A DNA stretch of 64,000 nt from Cupriavidus sp. BIS7 (lineage in GTDB: Bacteria; Pseudomonadota; Gammaproteobacteria; Burkholderiales; Burkholderiaceae). A program made the translations under genes and the position numbers. Where the stretch lies: NCBI RefSeq assembly GCF_000292345.1, contig NZ_ALOU01000049.1, positions 62,001-126,000 of the forward strand. The letters run 5' to 3'. Positions 26,693-36,573 of this stretch are shown piece after piece (within the stretch, counting starts at the first letter, position 1; each line of letters starts with the position of its first letter). The notes below the pieces were generated by a model. It saw nothing but the letters and a program-made list of their open reading frames with translations. It was not told the DNA's origin and made no database searches.

Positions 26693-27097
26693 ATGGCCGA
26701 CGATCTCCTTATTCCCCACCACGAGTACGACATCACCGCAATCCGTGCGCAGGGCGCGGGTGGGCAGAACATCAACAAGGTGTCGAATGCGGTGCACCTG
26801 CGCTACGACGTGCGCGCGTCCTCGCTGACGCCAGATCACAAGGAGCGGCTGCTTGCGCTGCACGACCACCGCATTACGCGCGATGGCGTGGTCGTCATCA
26901 AGGCGCAGCAGCATCGCAGCCTGGAACTGAATCGTGACGATGCCATCCGGCGCCTTCATGAACTGGTGCGCAGCGTGGCCGTGCCACCGCGCGTGCGGCG
27001 CGACACGCGGCCGACGCTGGCCTCGCGCAAGCGCCGGCTCGAAGCCAAGACTCAGCGCGGGCAGGTCAAGGCGCTGCGCGGCAAGGTGTTCGACTAG
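26693..27097 (+). CDS. arfB: ArfB (YaeJ) peptidyl-tRNA hydrolase, ribosome rescue
   Basis: The 134-residue protein contains the release-factor GGQ motif in RAQGAGGQNINKVSNAVHLRYD (residues 23-25) and the long basic C-terminal tail (LASRKRRLEAKTQRGQVKALRGK) that enters the empty mRNA channel. It releases nascent chains from ribosomes stalled without a stop codon. In-frame ATGs at 26681 and 26684 are possible; 26693 begins the conserved domain, but no strong ribosome-binding site decides the question. Confidence 0.92.
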   Translation: MADDLLIPHHEYDITAIRAQGAGGQNINKVSNAVHLRYDVRASSLTPDHKERLLALHDHRITRDGVVVIKAQQHRSLELNRDDAIRRLHELVRSVAVPPRVRRDTRPTLASRKRRLEAKTQRGQVKALRGKVFD

Positions 27098-27260
27098 CTT
27101 CCCGGCCGATTCGAACAATCACTTCAAACGGACGGGGCCGTGCGGCCGAAAGTGCCGATTGGAAGGCATCCTCGACGCGTGCACGTTGACTTCGCCGCCA
27201 AATCTGGCGATTGTCTACGGCAAATTTACATGACGTCCACGACGACAAGGCGCTCATTCC

Positions 27261-30200
27261 ATGCCCACCGCAACACCTGCCGCTGCTCCCGCTGTTGCCC
27301 CTGCTGTTGCCATCGAGCCGATCCCGCGCGATCCGGGTTGGCCAATCGTCGGCAACCTGCTGCAGATCACCCCGGGGGAAGTCGGCCAGCACCTGTTGGC
27401 GCGCAGCCGTCACCACGATGGCATCTTCGAACTCGACTTCGCGGGACGTCGCGTGCCGTTCGTGTCGTCGGTGGCGCTGGTCAGTGAGTTGTGCGATGCC
27501 ACGCGCTTTCGCAAGATCATCGGCCCGCCGCTGTCCTATCTGCGCGACATGGCCGGCGATGGCCTGTTCACCGCGCACAGCGACGAGCCGAACTGGGGCT
27601 GCGCACATCGCATCCTGATGCCGGCCTTCAGCCAGCGCGCCATGAAGGGCTACTTCGATGTGATGCTGCGCGTGGCCACGCGGCTGGTGGACAAGTGGGA
27701 CCGGCAGGGCGCCGATGCCGATATCGCGGTGGCCGACGACATGACAAGGCTGACGCTGGACACCATCGCGCTGTCCGGTTTCGGCTATGACTTCGACTCG
27801 TTCGCGAGCGATGAACTGGACCCGTTCATCGTGGCGATGGTTGGCGCGCTCGGGGAGGCGATGCAGAAGCTGACGCGATTGCCGATCCAGGACCGCTTCA
27901 TGGGTCGTGCACATCGCCAGGCCGCCCGCGATGTCGCGTACATGCGCAATCTCGTCGATGACGTGATCAGGCAGCGGCGTGCATCGCCAACGTCTGGCAT
28001 GGATCTGCTGAACCTGATGCTCGAGGCACGCGACCCCGAAACAGACCAGCGGCTGGATGACGCCAACATCCGCAACCAGGTCATCACGTTCCTGATTGCC
28101 GGCCACGAAACCACCAGTGGCCTGCTGACGTTTGCACTCTACGAACTGCTGCGCAACCCGGGCGTGCTGGCGCAGGCCTATGCCGAAGTCGACACGGTAC
28201 TGCCCGGCGATGCGCCACCGGTCTACGCCGACCTTGCACGCATGACCGTGCTCGATCGCGTGCTCAAGGAAACGCTGCGGCTATGGCCCACCGCGCCGGC
28301 GTTTGCCGTGGCGCCGTTCGATGACGTGGTGCTCGGCGGCCGTTACCTCCTGCGCAAGAACCGGCGCGTGTCGGTGGTGCTGACGGCGTTGCATCGCGAT
28401 ACGAACGTCTGGGCGAACCCCGAGCGTTTCGATATCGACCGCTTCCTGCCCGAGAACGAGGCAAGGCTTCCCGCGCATGCATATATGCCGTTTGGCCAGG
28501 GGGAGCGTGCCTGCATAGGCCGGCAGTTCGCACTGACCGAGGCCAAGCTCGCGCTGGCGCTGATGCTGCGCAACTTCGCGTTCCATGACCCGCATGACTA
28601 TCAGTTCCGGCTCAAGGAAACGCTGACGATCAAGCCCGACAACTTCGTGTTGCGCGCACGGCGGCGCAGGCCGCACGAGCGGCTCGTCACACACAGTGTC
28701 CCGCAGGCGGCCACCGATACGGCGCAGTCCGAGGTTCGCGGGCATGGCCAGGCGATGACCGTGCTGTGCGCATCCAGCCTTGGTACGGCCCGGGAACTGG
28801 CCGAGCAGATCCACGCGGGCGCGGTTGCGGCTGGGTTCGATGCGAAGCTGGCCGATCTAGACGATGCAGCAGGCGCCTTGCCCACCTCAGGGCTGGCCAT
28901 CGTCGTTGCCGCCACCTACAACGGCAGGGCGCCCGATTCGGGACGCAAGTTCGAAGCGATGCTCGATGCAGGCGATGCCGCTGGCTACCGCGCAGACGGA
29001 CTGCGCATCGCCATGCTCGGCTGCGGCAATTCCCAGTGGGCCACGTACCAGGCGTTTCCGCGACGCGTGTTCGATTTCTTTACTGCGGCCGGTGCCGTGC
29101 CGCTGCTGCCGCGCGGCGAGGCCGACGGCAATGGCGATTTCGACCAGGCGGCTGATCGCTGGCTCGCACAGCTCTGGCAGGCGCTTCAGGCCGATGGTGC
29201 GAGTGCGGGCGGCATCGCCGTGGACGTGGCGCTGCGCAGCATGGCGGCAATTCGTGCCGAGACGCTGCCGGCCGGCACACAGACGTTCACGGTGTTGTCG
29301 AACGATGAGCTGGTGGGCGACCCAAGCGGCCTGTGGGATTTCTCGATCGAGGCACCACGCACGTCGACGCGCGACATTCGCCTGCAAGTGCCGCCCGGTG
29401 TCACGTATCGCACGGGCGACCATGTCGCGGTATGGCCGCAGAACGATGCAAGGCTTGTGGCGGACCTGTGCGAACGGCTCGACATCGACCACGAAGCGAT
29501 GGTCACGCTGTCGGCGCAGCATGGCGCCGGGCGCGGTCTGCCAATCGGCCAGGCACTGCCGGTACGGGACCTGCTGACGCACTTCGTCGAGTTGCAGGAC
29601 GTTGTGTCGCGGCAGACGCTGCGTGCGCTCGCGCAGGCCACGCGCTGCCCGTTCACCAAACAGTCGCTCGAAATGCTGGCTTCCGACGATGTCGAACACG
29701 GCCATGCCGCGAAGGTGGCGGCAAAGCGGCTCGGCATTCTCGATGTACTGGTTGCATACCCGGCCATCACGCTGACGCTGCAGGAACTTCTGGCCTGCAC
29801 GGTGCCGATGCGGCCGCGTTTCTACTCGATCGCTTCCTCGCCGCTGGTGTCGCCGGACGTGGCGACGCTGCTGGTCGGAACGGTGTGGGCGCCTGCGCTG
29901 TCCGGGCGTGGACAGTTCCGTGGCGTGGCATCGACGTGGCTTCAGGGACTGGAACCCGGTGCCCACGTGTCCGCGTCGATCCGCACGCCGAATCCGCCAT
30001 TCGCGCCGGAAGCCGATGCCTCAGTGCCGATGCTGCTGATCGGGCCCGGCACAGGCATCGCGCCGTTCAGGGGCTTCCTTGAAGAGCGCGCGGCGCAGCA
30101 GGCCGCTGGCAGCGCGGTGACGCCGGTCCAGCTCTATTTCGGCTGCCGGCATCCGCAACATGACTGGCTCTATGGCGACGACATCGCACGCTGGGCCGGG

Positions 30201-30479
30201 CAGGGCGTGGCCGAGGTTCATGTCGCCTATTCGGTTGTGCCGGAAGCCGCGCGTTATGTGCAGGACTTGCTCTGGCAGCGACGGGAGCACGTCTGGGCCC
30301 AGGTGCAGGCCGGCGCGACGATATACGTCTGCGGCGATGGGCGTCGCATGGCACCCGCCGTGCGCCAGACGCTGATCGACATCGGTGCGGCGCAGGGCGG
30401 CATGACTGCCGAGGCAGCGTCGGACTGGTTCGCCGGACTGGTGGCAAACGGCCGCTACAGGCAGGACGTCTTCAACTAG
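27261..30479 (+). CDS. Self-sufficient cytochrome P450 / NADPH-P450 reductase (CYP102 type)
   Basis: The 1072-residue fusion has the P450-BM3 layout. P450 domain: 20-470, with I-helix AGHETT (280-285), ExxR in KETLR (337-341) and haem loop FGQGERACIGRQF (Cys418). An Ala/Pro-rich N-terminal tail precedes it. Reductase: flavodoxin-like FMN domain about 490-650, then the FAD/NADPH domain with RFYSIASSP, GPGTGIAPFRGFL and VYVCGD-type blocks. These enzymes hydroxylate medium to long fatty acids below the chain terminus. It resembles CYP102E of Cupriavidus metallidurans. An MFS transporter gene follows 87 bp downstream and may be co-transcribed. Confidence 0.93.
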   Translation: MPTATPAAAPAVAPAVAIEPIPRDPGWPIVGNLLQITPGEVGQHLLARSRHHDGIFELDFAGRRVPFVSSVALVSELCDATRFRKIIGPPLSYLRDMAGDGLFTAHSDEPNWGCAHRILMPAFSQRAMKGYFDVMLRVATRLVDKWDRQGADADIAVADDMTRLTLDTIALSGFGYDFDSFASDELDPFIVAMVGALGEAMQKLTRLPIQDRFMGRAHRQAARDVAYMRNLVDDVIRQRRASPTSGMDLLNLMLEARDPETDQRLDDANIRNQVITFLIAGHETTSGLLTFALYELLRNPGVLAQAYAEVDTVLPGDAPPVYADLARMTVLDRVLKETLRLWPTAPAFAVAPFDDVVLGGRYLLRKNRRVSVVLTALHRDTNVWANPERFDIDRFLPENEARLPAHAYMPFGQGERACIGRQFALTEAKLALALMLRNFAFHDPHDYQFRLKETLTIKPDNFVLRARRRRPHERLVTHSVPQAATDTAQSEVRGHGQAMTVLCASSLGTARELAEQIHAGAVAAGFDAKLADLDDAAGALPTSGLAIVVAATYNGRAPDSGRKFEAMLDAGDAAGYRADGLRIAMLGCGNSQWATYQAFPRRVFDFFTAAGAVPLLPRGEADGNGDFDQAADRWLAQLWQALQADGASAGGIAVDVALRSMAAIRAETLPAGTQTFTVLSNDELVGDPSGLWDFSIEAPRTSTRDIRLQVPPGVTYRTGDHVAVWPQNDARLVADLCERLDIDHEAMVTLSAQHGAGRGLPIGQALPVRDLLTHFVELQDVVSRQTLRALAQATRCPFTKQSLEMLASDDVEHGHAAKVAAKRLGILDVLVAYPAITLTLQELLACTVPMRPRFYSIASSPLVSPDVATLLVGTVWAPALSGRGQFRGVASTWLQGLEPGAHVSASIRTPNPPFAPEADASVPMLLIGPGTGIAPFRGFLEERAAQQAAGSAVTPVQLYFGCRHPQHDWLYGDDIARWAGQGVAEVHVAYSVVPEAARYVQDLLWQRREHVWAQVQAGATIYVCGDGRRMAPAVRQTLIDIGAAQGGMTAEAASDWFAGLVANGRYRQDVFN

Positions 30480-30566
30480 TTGGCAGGAATCCGCTGAACG
30501 TTGTCCGTCGGCCGCGCTTGCTGCCTCGTACGCTGGATGCCATCCCCCTTCCTTCCGGAGATTCCG

Positions 30567-31775
30567 ATGGCTTCCCTCGCAATGCGGCAGGCGCGCGTGC
30601 TGGCGCTGTGCCAGGCGCTTTACACGTCGGCGCTGTCCGTCGACCTGACGCTGACCGGGTTGGTCGGCTATACGCTGGCGCCGGACAAGGCACTGGCCAC
30701 GTTGCCGTTCGCGCTGATCACAGTGGCCTCGGCGCTCACGGCGATCGCGGCGGCATTCCTGATCGAACGGCTGGGCCGGCGCCTGGCGTTCTGCATTGGG
30801 GGCGCGGCCTGCATGGCGGGCGGGCTGGTTTCGGTGATGGCGATCTGGCGTCATGACTTCCTGCTGTTCTGCGTTGGCACCGCGCTGGTTGGCGTGTTCC
30901 AGGCATTTGCACGCTTCTACCGCCTTGCCGCGGCGGACGCCGCCCCTGCGGCGGAAAAGCCGCGCGCGATTTCCGCCGTGCTGACGGGCGGGGTTGTTGC
31001 AGCGGTATGTGGCCCCGCCATTGCCGCGTGGAGCGCGGACATGATGCAGCCGCTGCCGTTTGCGGGCTCCTATGCCGTGGTAGCGATATTTGGGGCACTG
31101 TCCGTGGCGCTGCTGGCGCTGGCCTATCGCGAGCCGCCCGCTCCCATGCATTCGGCTGCATCCGTGGATCACCTGCCGGCCCGGCCTCTTGGCGAGATCG
31201 TGCGGCAGCCGGTGTTCCTCGCGTCGTTCGCGAACAACGGCATCGGCAATGCAGTGATGATGTTCATGATGACCGCCACGCCGATTGCGGCCGTGGCATG
31301 CCAGCACACCATCACGCAGGGCGCGCAAATCATCGAGTGGCATCTGGTCGGCATGTACGCGCCGTCGTTCTTCTCGGGCTGGCTGCTGCAACGCTTCGGT
31401 AATCCGCTCATGCTGGTCAGCGGCATTGCACTGTCGGCCATCGCAGCGATCGTCGCACTGTGCTCGACGTCGTTGCCCGCGTTCTATGTCGCGCTGCTTT
31501 GCCTCGGGGTGGGATGGAACTTCATGTTCGTCGGCGGCACGACGCTGCTGACCAGCAGCTACCGCCCGGCGGAGCGGGCACGGACGCAGGCGGCCAGCGA
31601 GTTTTCCACAGCCGTGCTGACCGCGCTGGCAACGCTGGCAGCGGGCCAGGTGCTGAATCAGTGGGGCTGGCAGGGCGTGAATATGGCCGTGCTGCCGGCG
31701 CTGGCGGTGGCGCTTGTGGTGACGCTGGCGTGGCAACGGCGCGAGCGGCTGGCGCTGTCGGCTGCGGGCGTATGA
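30567..31775 (+). CDS. MFS transporter
   Basis: The 402-residue protein has about 12 hydrophobic segments and a loop 2-3 motif IERLGRRLAF typical of the major facilitator superfamily. ATG 30567 follows a GGAG by 7 bp; the frame is open 22 codons upstream without membrane character. It lies just behind the P450 and may export or import a product or substrate of that enzyme. The substrate cannot be read from sequence. REP-like hairpins begin shortly after its stop. Confidence 0.85.
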   Translation: MASLAMRQARVLALCQALYTSALSVDLTLTGLVGYTLAPDKALATLPFALITVASALTAIAAAFLIERLGRRLAFCIGGAACMAGGLVSVMAIWRHDFLLFCVGTALVGVFQAFARFYRLAAADAAPAAEKPRAISAVLTGGVVAAVCGPAIAAWSADMMQPLPFAGSYAVVAIFGALSVALLALAYREPPAPMHSAASVDHLPARPLGEIVRQPVFLASFANNGIGNAVMMFMMTATPIAAVACQHTITQGAQIIEWHLVGMYAPSFFSGWLLQRFGNPLMLVSGIALSAIAAIVALCSTSLPAFYVALLCLGVGWNFMFVGGTTLLTSSYRPAERARTQAASEFSTAVLTALATLAAGQVLNQWGWQGVNMAVLPALAVALVVTLAWQRRERLALSAAGV

Positions 31776-31802
31776 TCTTCGCATTGCAGGCGCCGGCCCT
31801 TT

Positions 31803-31911
31803 CCCCCAGCCCCTCTCCCGCAGGCGGGAGAGGGGAGCGAACCGACAGCGATCGAGATGCCCTTGGGGTTCTCCCCTCTCCCGCGCGCGGGAGAGGGGTC
31901 GGGGGAGAGGG
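31803..31911. repeat. REP-like palindromic repeat, two units
   Basis: Two hairpin units of the form CCCCTCTCCCGC...GCGGGAGAGGGG (31810-31835 and 31873-31898) are separated by about 37 bp, with a trailing GGGGGAGAGGG. The same family recurs at 37718-37760 and 41643-41764. Confidence 0.8.
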
Positions 31912-31941
31912 CCAGCGTATCAACATCCAACTGCCCCAACC

Positions 31942-32967
31942 ATGCCAATCGCCCCCGAACTACCGCGCGTCGTGGTGATCGTCGCGCCAGATCCTGCGCA
32001 GGAACTCGACGTTACCGGGCCAACCGCGGTGTTCGGCGCCGCCAACAAGCTGTGCGGCCGCCAACAGCCGCCCTACGAACTGCACGTGGTCAGCGTCAGC
32101 GACGATGCGATCGTGCGAACCGAGAGCGGCGTACGCATGCTGGCCGACGCACCCTATCACCGGATACGCGAACAGGTCGGCAGGCCCATCGACACACTGC
32201 TGATCTCTGGCGGATCTGGCCATGCGCGCGCGGCAGAGGACGAACGCCTGATCGGCTGGCTGCGCGCGCAAGCGGGGCAGGTACGCCGGATGGGAGCGGT
32301 CTGTACCGGCGCGTTTGTGCTGGCAAGCACAGGGCTGCTCGATGCGCAGCGCGTGACAACACATTGGCGTCATGCCACACGGTTGGCTGACCGCCATCCG
32401 CAGCTTGACGTCGATGCCGATCCAATCTGGATTCGCGCAGGGCGCTTCTACACATCGGCAGGCGTGACGGCAGGCATGGATCTCTCGCTCGCATTGGTCG
32501 AGGAAGACCTCGGTCATGCCGTGTCGCTGGAAGTGGCGCGTGAGCTGGTGCTGTTCCTGCGGCGGCCCGGTAACCAGGCACAGTTTTCCACAGTGCTGCG
32601 GGCGCAGGCCGCGCAAAGTCCGGAACTGCAGGCACTGCAGACGTGGATTGCCGATAACCTCGGCCGTGACCTTTCCGTGGGTGTGCTGGCCGAAAAGGCG
32701 GCGATGAGTCCGCGCAACTTTGCGCGGGTATTTGCCAGGCAGGTGGGAGAAACGCCGGCGCGCTACGTCGAGCGGCTTCGTGTGGAAGCGGTGCGGCGAT
32801 TGCTGGAGGGTGGCGATCGCCGGCTGGAAACCATTGCGCACGCCACCGGGTTTGGTAACGCCGACGTCATGCGACAGGCGTTTCAGCGTCATTTGCAGAC
32901 GACGCCCGAAAGGTATCGGGCGGCGTTCCGCGTGGAGGGCAGGGAGGCGGCGCTGGCGGCAGCCTGA
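31942..32967 (+). CDS. GlxA-type transcriptional regulator (DJ-1/PfpI-like domain plus AraC HTH)
   Basis: The 341-residue protein has an N-terminal class I amidotransferase-like domain (about 10-180; VVIVAPDPAQELDVTGPTAVFGAANKL and the elbow GAVCTGAFVLA) and a C-terminal AraC/XylS double HTH (about 235-330; MSPRNFARVFARQVGETPARYVERLR). The domain senses an unknown ligand; catalysis is not expected. Targets are unknown. Neighbouring P450-MFS genes are candidates because they end just upstream, although REP hairpins lie between. Confidence 0.9.
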   Translation: MPIAPELPRVVVIVAPDPAQELDVTGPTAVFGAANKLCGRQQPPYELHVVSVSDDAIVRTESGVRMLADAPYHRIREQVGRPIDTLLISGGSGHARAAEDERLIGWLRAQAGQVRRMGAVCTGAFVLASTGLLDAQRVTTHWRHATRLADRHPQLDVDADPIWIRAGRFYTSAGVTAGMDLSLALVEEDLGHAVSLEVARELVLFLRRPGNQAQFSTVLRAQAAQSPELQALQTWIADNLGRDLSVGVLAEKAAMSPRNFARVFARQVGETPARYVERLRVEAVRRLLEGGDRRLETIAHATGFGNADVMRQAFQRHLQTTPERYRAAFRVEGREAALAAA

Positions 32968-33006
32968 CCGCCAGCGCGTGCTGCTGGTACCGCCCCTGAG
33001 CGCTGC

Positions 33007-33885
33007 TTAGCGGGCGCCCTGCAGGGCAGCGATACGCGACTCGATCGGCGGGTGGCTGGCGAACAGCGCCATCCACGACTTGCCGCCCGAGATACCCATC
33101 GCCTGCATGTTCTGCGGCAGGCCGTCGGCGTCCAGGCCGCCAAGACGGCGCAGCGCGGCCACCATCGGGCTCGGGGTGCCCAGCAGTTTGGCGGCGCCGG
33201 CATCGGCACGATACTCGCGATGCCGCGAGAATGTGGCGACGATGACGCTGGCCAGGATGCCGAAGACAATCTCGCAGACCACTACGGTGATCATGTAGCC
33301 GATGCCGGGGCCGCTCGACTCCTCGTCATTGCGGCGCAGCCACGAGTCGACAAAATAACCGACCACGCGTGCCAGGAAGATCACGAACGTGTTCACCACG
33401 CCCTGGATCAGCGTCAGCGTGACCATGTCGCCATTGGCGATGTGCGCCACTTCGTGCGCAAGCACTGCCTCGACTTCATCGTGCGACATCGACTGCAGCA
33501 GGCCCGTGGATACGGCCACGAGCGAGCTTTTCTTTGACGCGCCCGTGGCAAATGCATTTGGCTCGCCTTCATAGATCGCCACTTCGGGCATCGGCAGGCC
33601 GGCCCGCATGGCCAGCTTCTCTACCGTCTGTACCAGCCAGAGTTCGGTGCTGTTGCTCGGATGGGTGATGACCTGCGCACCGGTCGACCACTTGGCGATG
33701 GTCTTCGACATCAACAGCGAGATGAACGAACCGCCAAAGCCCATCAGCGCGGAAAACGCCAGCAGCATGCCAAGGTTGAGACCGTTCGCGGTCAGGAAGC
33801 GGTTCACGCCCAGCAGGCTGGCCGTGATACTGAGGACAAGCATGACGGCGATGTTGGTCGCCAGGAACAGAAAAATTCGTTTCAT
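33007..33885 (-). CDS. htpX: HtpX membrane zinc protease
   Basis: The 292-residue protein starts at ATG 33885, where the first TM helix begins ([18 protein letters not shown]); the frame is open upstream without support. The zinc site HEVAH is at residues 144-148, and a second TM pair lies at about 155-215. HtpX degrades misfolded inner-membrane proteins together with FtsH. It is transcribed alone; the next gene on the same strand ends well upstream. Confidence 0.95.
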   Translation of the reverse strand: MKRIFLFLATNIAVMLVLSITASLLGVNRFLTANGLNLGMLLAFSALMGFGGSFISLLMSKTIAKWSTGAQVITHPSNSTELWLVQTVEKLAMRAGLPMPEVAIYEGEPNAFATGASKKSSLVAVSTGLLQSMSHDEVEAVLAHEVAHIANGDMVTLTLIQGVVNTFVIFLARVVGYFVDSWLRRNDEESSGPGIGYMITVVVCEIVFGILASVIVATFSRHREYRADAGAAKLLGTPSPMVAALRRLGGLDADGLPQNMQAMGISGGKSWMALFASHPPIESRIAALQGAR

Positions 33886-33997
33886 GGATGTGGGGCGAGA
33901 CTCAGGAAGAACGCGGACGAAGCCGCAAGCGCGGGGCACGGCTAGAACGTGCCACGTGAAAAGGATGCGCGCGAAGCAACCTCCGCGCGAAAGAGGA

Positions 33998-34405
33998 TCA
34001 GCCGCGCGGAGGGCGCGGCAGCAGAGGCAGGTCGGGGTCCGGCAGCACGGTGCGGACGTATTGCGGCACCGCGCCGCGGCCGGCCGCTGTCACCATGCGC
34101 GGAAGCGGCGCGGGCAGCAGTTGCTCGGCGAAATCCGCGCCCGGGGGCGACGATTCCGCGCTATCGGCAGGGTAGGAGGGATCTTGAGATGCCGGCGCGC
34201 CGTGGTCGACCTGATCGGCCACCACCTGCATCGTCGCCTGCAGGGCATGCGTGGCATTCCCTGTCTGTTGCGAAGTCTGTTGCGAAGTCTGTTGCGACTG
34301 TGTCAGCGCAATCCCCGATGCAGAAGACGCACCAATGCCTGCCCAGGCCTGCAACGGCAGGAAGGCAAGCAGCACGATCATCAGCAGTAACCGGAACGGT
34401 TGCAC
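33998..34405 (-). CDS. Small exported Gln/Ser/Thr- and Pro-rich protein
   Basis: The 135-residue product has a clear signal peptide ([19 protein letters not shown], cleavage near residue 22). The mature region carries three tandem QQTS units from a 12-bp repeat, then an acidic and Pro-rich tail ending PLLPRPPRG. No cysteines remain after processing, so metal binding through thiolates is unlikely despite the divergent metal regulator. The gene diverges from cadR/pbrR, with 210 bp between the starts. Function unknown. Confidence 0.6.
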   Translation of the reverse strand: MQPFRLLLMIVLLAFLPLQAWAGIGASSASGIALTQSQQTSQQTSQQTGNATHALQATMQVVADQVDHGAPASQDPSYPADSAESSPPGADFAEQLLPAPLPRMVTAAGRGAVPQYVRTVLPDPDLPLLPRPPRG

Positions 34406-34570
34406 GAGTGGCGGGTGGCGCGGGGCACTAAAAGAATGGCGTCGATTCTACAGGATCGAAAACATCCGCGCGGTCCATCCATGGTGCGGCCGGCGCACTT
34501 TCCGAGGATTCTCAAGGCTCGGCGCGCGAGCCCGCAAAATGATCGCGATTGCGCTACACTTCGTCGGTAA

Positions 34571-34589
34571 CCCTGTAATGACTACAGGG
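34571..34589. promoter_or_regulatory. MerR-type operator upstream of cadR/pbrR
   Basis: CCCTGTA (34571-34577) and TACAGGG (34583-34589) are perfect 7-bp arms around 5 bp, similar to the dyads bound by CadR, ZntR and PbrR. It ends 26 bp before the regulator's ATG, so it suggests autoregulation. Confidence 0.65.
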
Positions 34590-34615
34590 ATTGTGCAATT
34601 GTGGAGGAACCGGCC

Positions 34616-35050
34616 ATGCGCATTGGTGAACTGTCCCGGCACAGTGGTTGCGACGTCGAAACTATTCGGTACTACGAACGCGAGGGGCTGCTAGACGCCC
34701 CGCAGCGCGAGGACAACGGCTATCGCCGCTATGGCGACGGCCATCTGGTCCAGCTCAACTTTGTGCGTCACTGCCGTTCGCTGGGCATGAGCCTGGCGGA
34801 TGTGCGCCGGTTGCGCGATTTCCAGCGTAACCCGTCGCTTGCGTGTGACGATATCAACACGCTGCTGGACCGCCAGATCGAGCAGATCCATGCGCAGCGC
34901 GTCGCGCTTGAAGCGTTGGAAGGGCAACTGCGCACATTGCGCCATTCGTGCGAGAACCCGAATTCGCACCCGGCCAGCGAGTGCGGCATTCTCCAGAACC
35001 TGCAGCAGGCAGCGGAAGGCGCCGCTTGCGAGTGCCATCCGCGCCACTGA
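34616..35050 (+). CDS. cadR: MerR-family Cd(II)/Pb(II)-responsive regulator
   Basis: The 144-residue protein has the MerR HTH (IGELSRHSGCDVETIRYYEREGLL) and a dimerisation helix (about 75-110). The metal cysteines Cys77 (LACDDIN), Cys112 (HSCENPNS) and Cys123 (ASECGIL) match the trio used by CadR and PbrR; extra C-terminal CxC (138, 140) may add affinity. ATG 34616 lies behind GGAGG and begins with the canonical MRIGEL. No P-type efflux ATPase is adjacent, so its target is elsewhere. Whether the ligand is Cd or Pb cannot be decided. Confidence 0.87.
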   Translation: MRIGELSRHSGCDVETIRYYEREGLLDAPQREDNGYRRYGDGHLVQLNFVRHCRSLGMSLADVRRLRDFQRNPSLACDDINTLLDRQIEQIHAQRVALEALEGQLRTLRHSCENPNSHPASECGILQNLQQAAEGAACECHPRH

Positions 35051-35471
35051 CAGCCCATCCGGCTTTCGCCATCCCGGCCATCCCGGCCATCCCGCCTTCG
35101 CGACCTTCGCCAGCCGGCTGCAAGGCGGCTGTGCTACGATGGCCGCTCGTCACTTTGACGCCTTACCAGTAACTCAGAGCATTCCTGCGATGTCCCGTCA
35201 TCTACCGTTCGCCGCCCTTGCCATGGTTCGCCTCGCGCGACCGGCGCGCGCACGCGTGATGGCGCCGGCCATCCACGCCAGCCGCCGGATCAACGCCCCG
35301 CTTGATCCCGCCCGGTTCCCGGCCTGACAGATCCCCATCCTGAGTCGTAGGGGTCCGGCGCCGAACCGGGCCCGAGCCACCACGTACTTACGCATTTCCC
35401 TTGCTGTGTCCCTCCGGCGCGCGAAAACGCCGCGCCGGCCAATCGAATCTGCTTTTGCGAGAGGCATTGCC
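35051..35471. other. Gap before the rnk-like gene
   Basis: No well-supported gene lies in these 421 bp. A 45-codon frame starting at ATG 35190 (MSRHLPFAALAMVRLARPAR) could be a leader peptide for the gene that follows, but its Arg/Ala-rich composition is what high-G+C noise produces. CATCCCGGC is tandemly repeated at about 35069-35095. Confidence 0.5.
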
Positions 35472-35903
35472 ATGGCCAAGACCAAAACAGCCGCGCAATC
35501 ACGCGCTGCAACCCTTTACCTGACCGAACTCGACATCACTCGCCTGGAGGGCATTGCCAGCCGCTCCGGTACGGCCGAGCTCGACGAGATGCTCGATGCA
35601 CTGCTGGCTCGCGCAGTTATCGTCTCGCCCGATGCCATTCCGCGGGATGTCGTTACGATGAATTCGCGCGTGGTGTGTGTGCTCGAGGGCGAGGCCCAGC
35701 CGCGCGACTGGACCCTGGTGTATCCCGACAATGCCGACCTGGCGGGCGGCCGGTTATCGGTGCTGTCGCCAATCGGCCAGGCGCTGCTGGGTGCCCGTGC
35801 CGGCCAATCCGTCGATTACCGCCTGCCGGACGGCCGCGCGCAGCGCGTCACCATCATGGAAATCGCATTCCAGCCCGAAGCCAGCGGCCAGTACACGCTT
35901 TGA
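35472..35903 (+). CDS. rnk: Rnk-like / GreA-GreB C-terminal domain protein
   Basis: The 143-residue protein has an N-terminal coiled-coil substitute (about 1-60) and the GreA/GreB C-terminal FKBP-like domain (VVTMNSRVVCVLEGEAQPRD, then LSVLSPIGQALLGARAGQSVDY). Rnk binds RNA polymerase in the secondary channel region and was named regulator of nucleoside diphosphate kinase. ATG 35472 gives the usual family length; the reading frame is open 22 codons further upstream. It stands alone. Confidence 0.88.
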   Translation: MAKTKTAAQSRAATLYLTELDITRLEGIASRSGTAELDEMLDALLARAVIVSPDAIPRDVVTMNSRVVCVLEGEAQPRDWTLVYPDNADLAGGRLSVLSPIGQALLGARAGQSVDYRLPDGRAQRVTIMEIAFQPEASGQYTL

Positions 35904-36190
35904 TGACGCAACCCGATCGTGACTCATCCGGCTTGGCATCCATGCCGGGTGAGTGACCGATTCTGCCCCGCAGTACCGAACGGGGCTCACCGCCCGGTGG
36001 GCAACACCTTCCGTTCATCCACAACTCCAGCGTTTCACGGCGTGCAACGCACCATTCGTCGCAGCGGTATTTCTCGTAGAAGTACCAGCCACTAACCTTC
36101 AGTCCGTGCTCGATCACCACACAGATGGTGCATACGGGCAGAAGTCAGCTGCGTCCATAAAAAGTTGTGAATCAGTTGAAGGAGTCCCAG

Positions 36191-36535
36191 ATGATCGCCA
36201 AACGTATCCTTGGCGGCGCGCTTGTTCTCGCCGCATTTGCCGCCGCCTCGGCCGCCATGGCCGCACCAGCCACATCCAAGAAGCTCGGCAAGTTTGACGT
36301 GTACGCGGATGCTGCGCGTACCGGAAAGTTCGACACGTACTCGGAAGGGTCGAAGATCGGCAGGTACGACTTCTATTCCGACGGGCAGCGTGGCAAGTTC
36401 GACAGCTATAGCGAAGGCATGCGCCAGGGCAAGTTTGATAGCTACAGCGAAGGCGCGCGCACGTTCAGCGGCGAGATCTCCGCTTCGTCGCTCGACAACT
36501 CCCGCAACGGCGACCTGTACGGCTATCGCGTCTGA
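36191..36535 (+). CDS. Exported protein with five GKFDxYSEG repeats
   Basis: The 114-residue product starts at ATG 36191, 8 bp after AAGGAG. A signal peptide ends near AAMA (residue 24-25). The mature part consists of about five 12-13-residue repeats with the pattern GKFD-x-YS(E/D)G, namely GKFDVYADAAR, GKFDTYSEGSK, GRYDFYSDGQR and two GKFDSYSEG units. A short tail ends NGDLYGYRV. The regular aromatic and acidic spacing suggests a small beta-solenoid or beta-strand stack. Family not recognised. A hairpin follows 38 bp later, so the gene is monocistronic. Confidence 0.75.
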   Translation: MIAKRILGGALVLAAFAAASAAMAAPATSKKLGKFDVYADAARTGKFDTYSEGSKIGRYDFYSDGQRGKFDSYSEGMRQGKFDSYSEGARTFSGEISASSLDNSRNGDLYGYRV

Positions 36536-36573
36536 AGTCTGAAGTATCGGAGCATCCGGTCCTGATGGATCGC

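Noticed and set aside
34262-34297. 12-bp tandem repeat giving QQTS units, considered as a mobile repeat
   Set aside because: It is in frame within a coding sequence and explained as a coding microsatellite.
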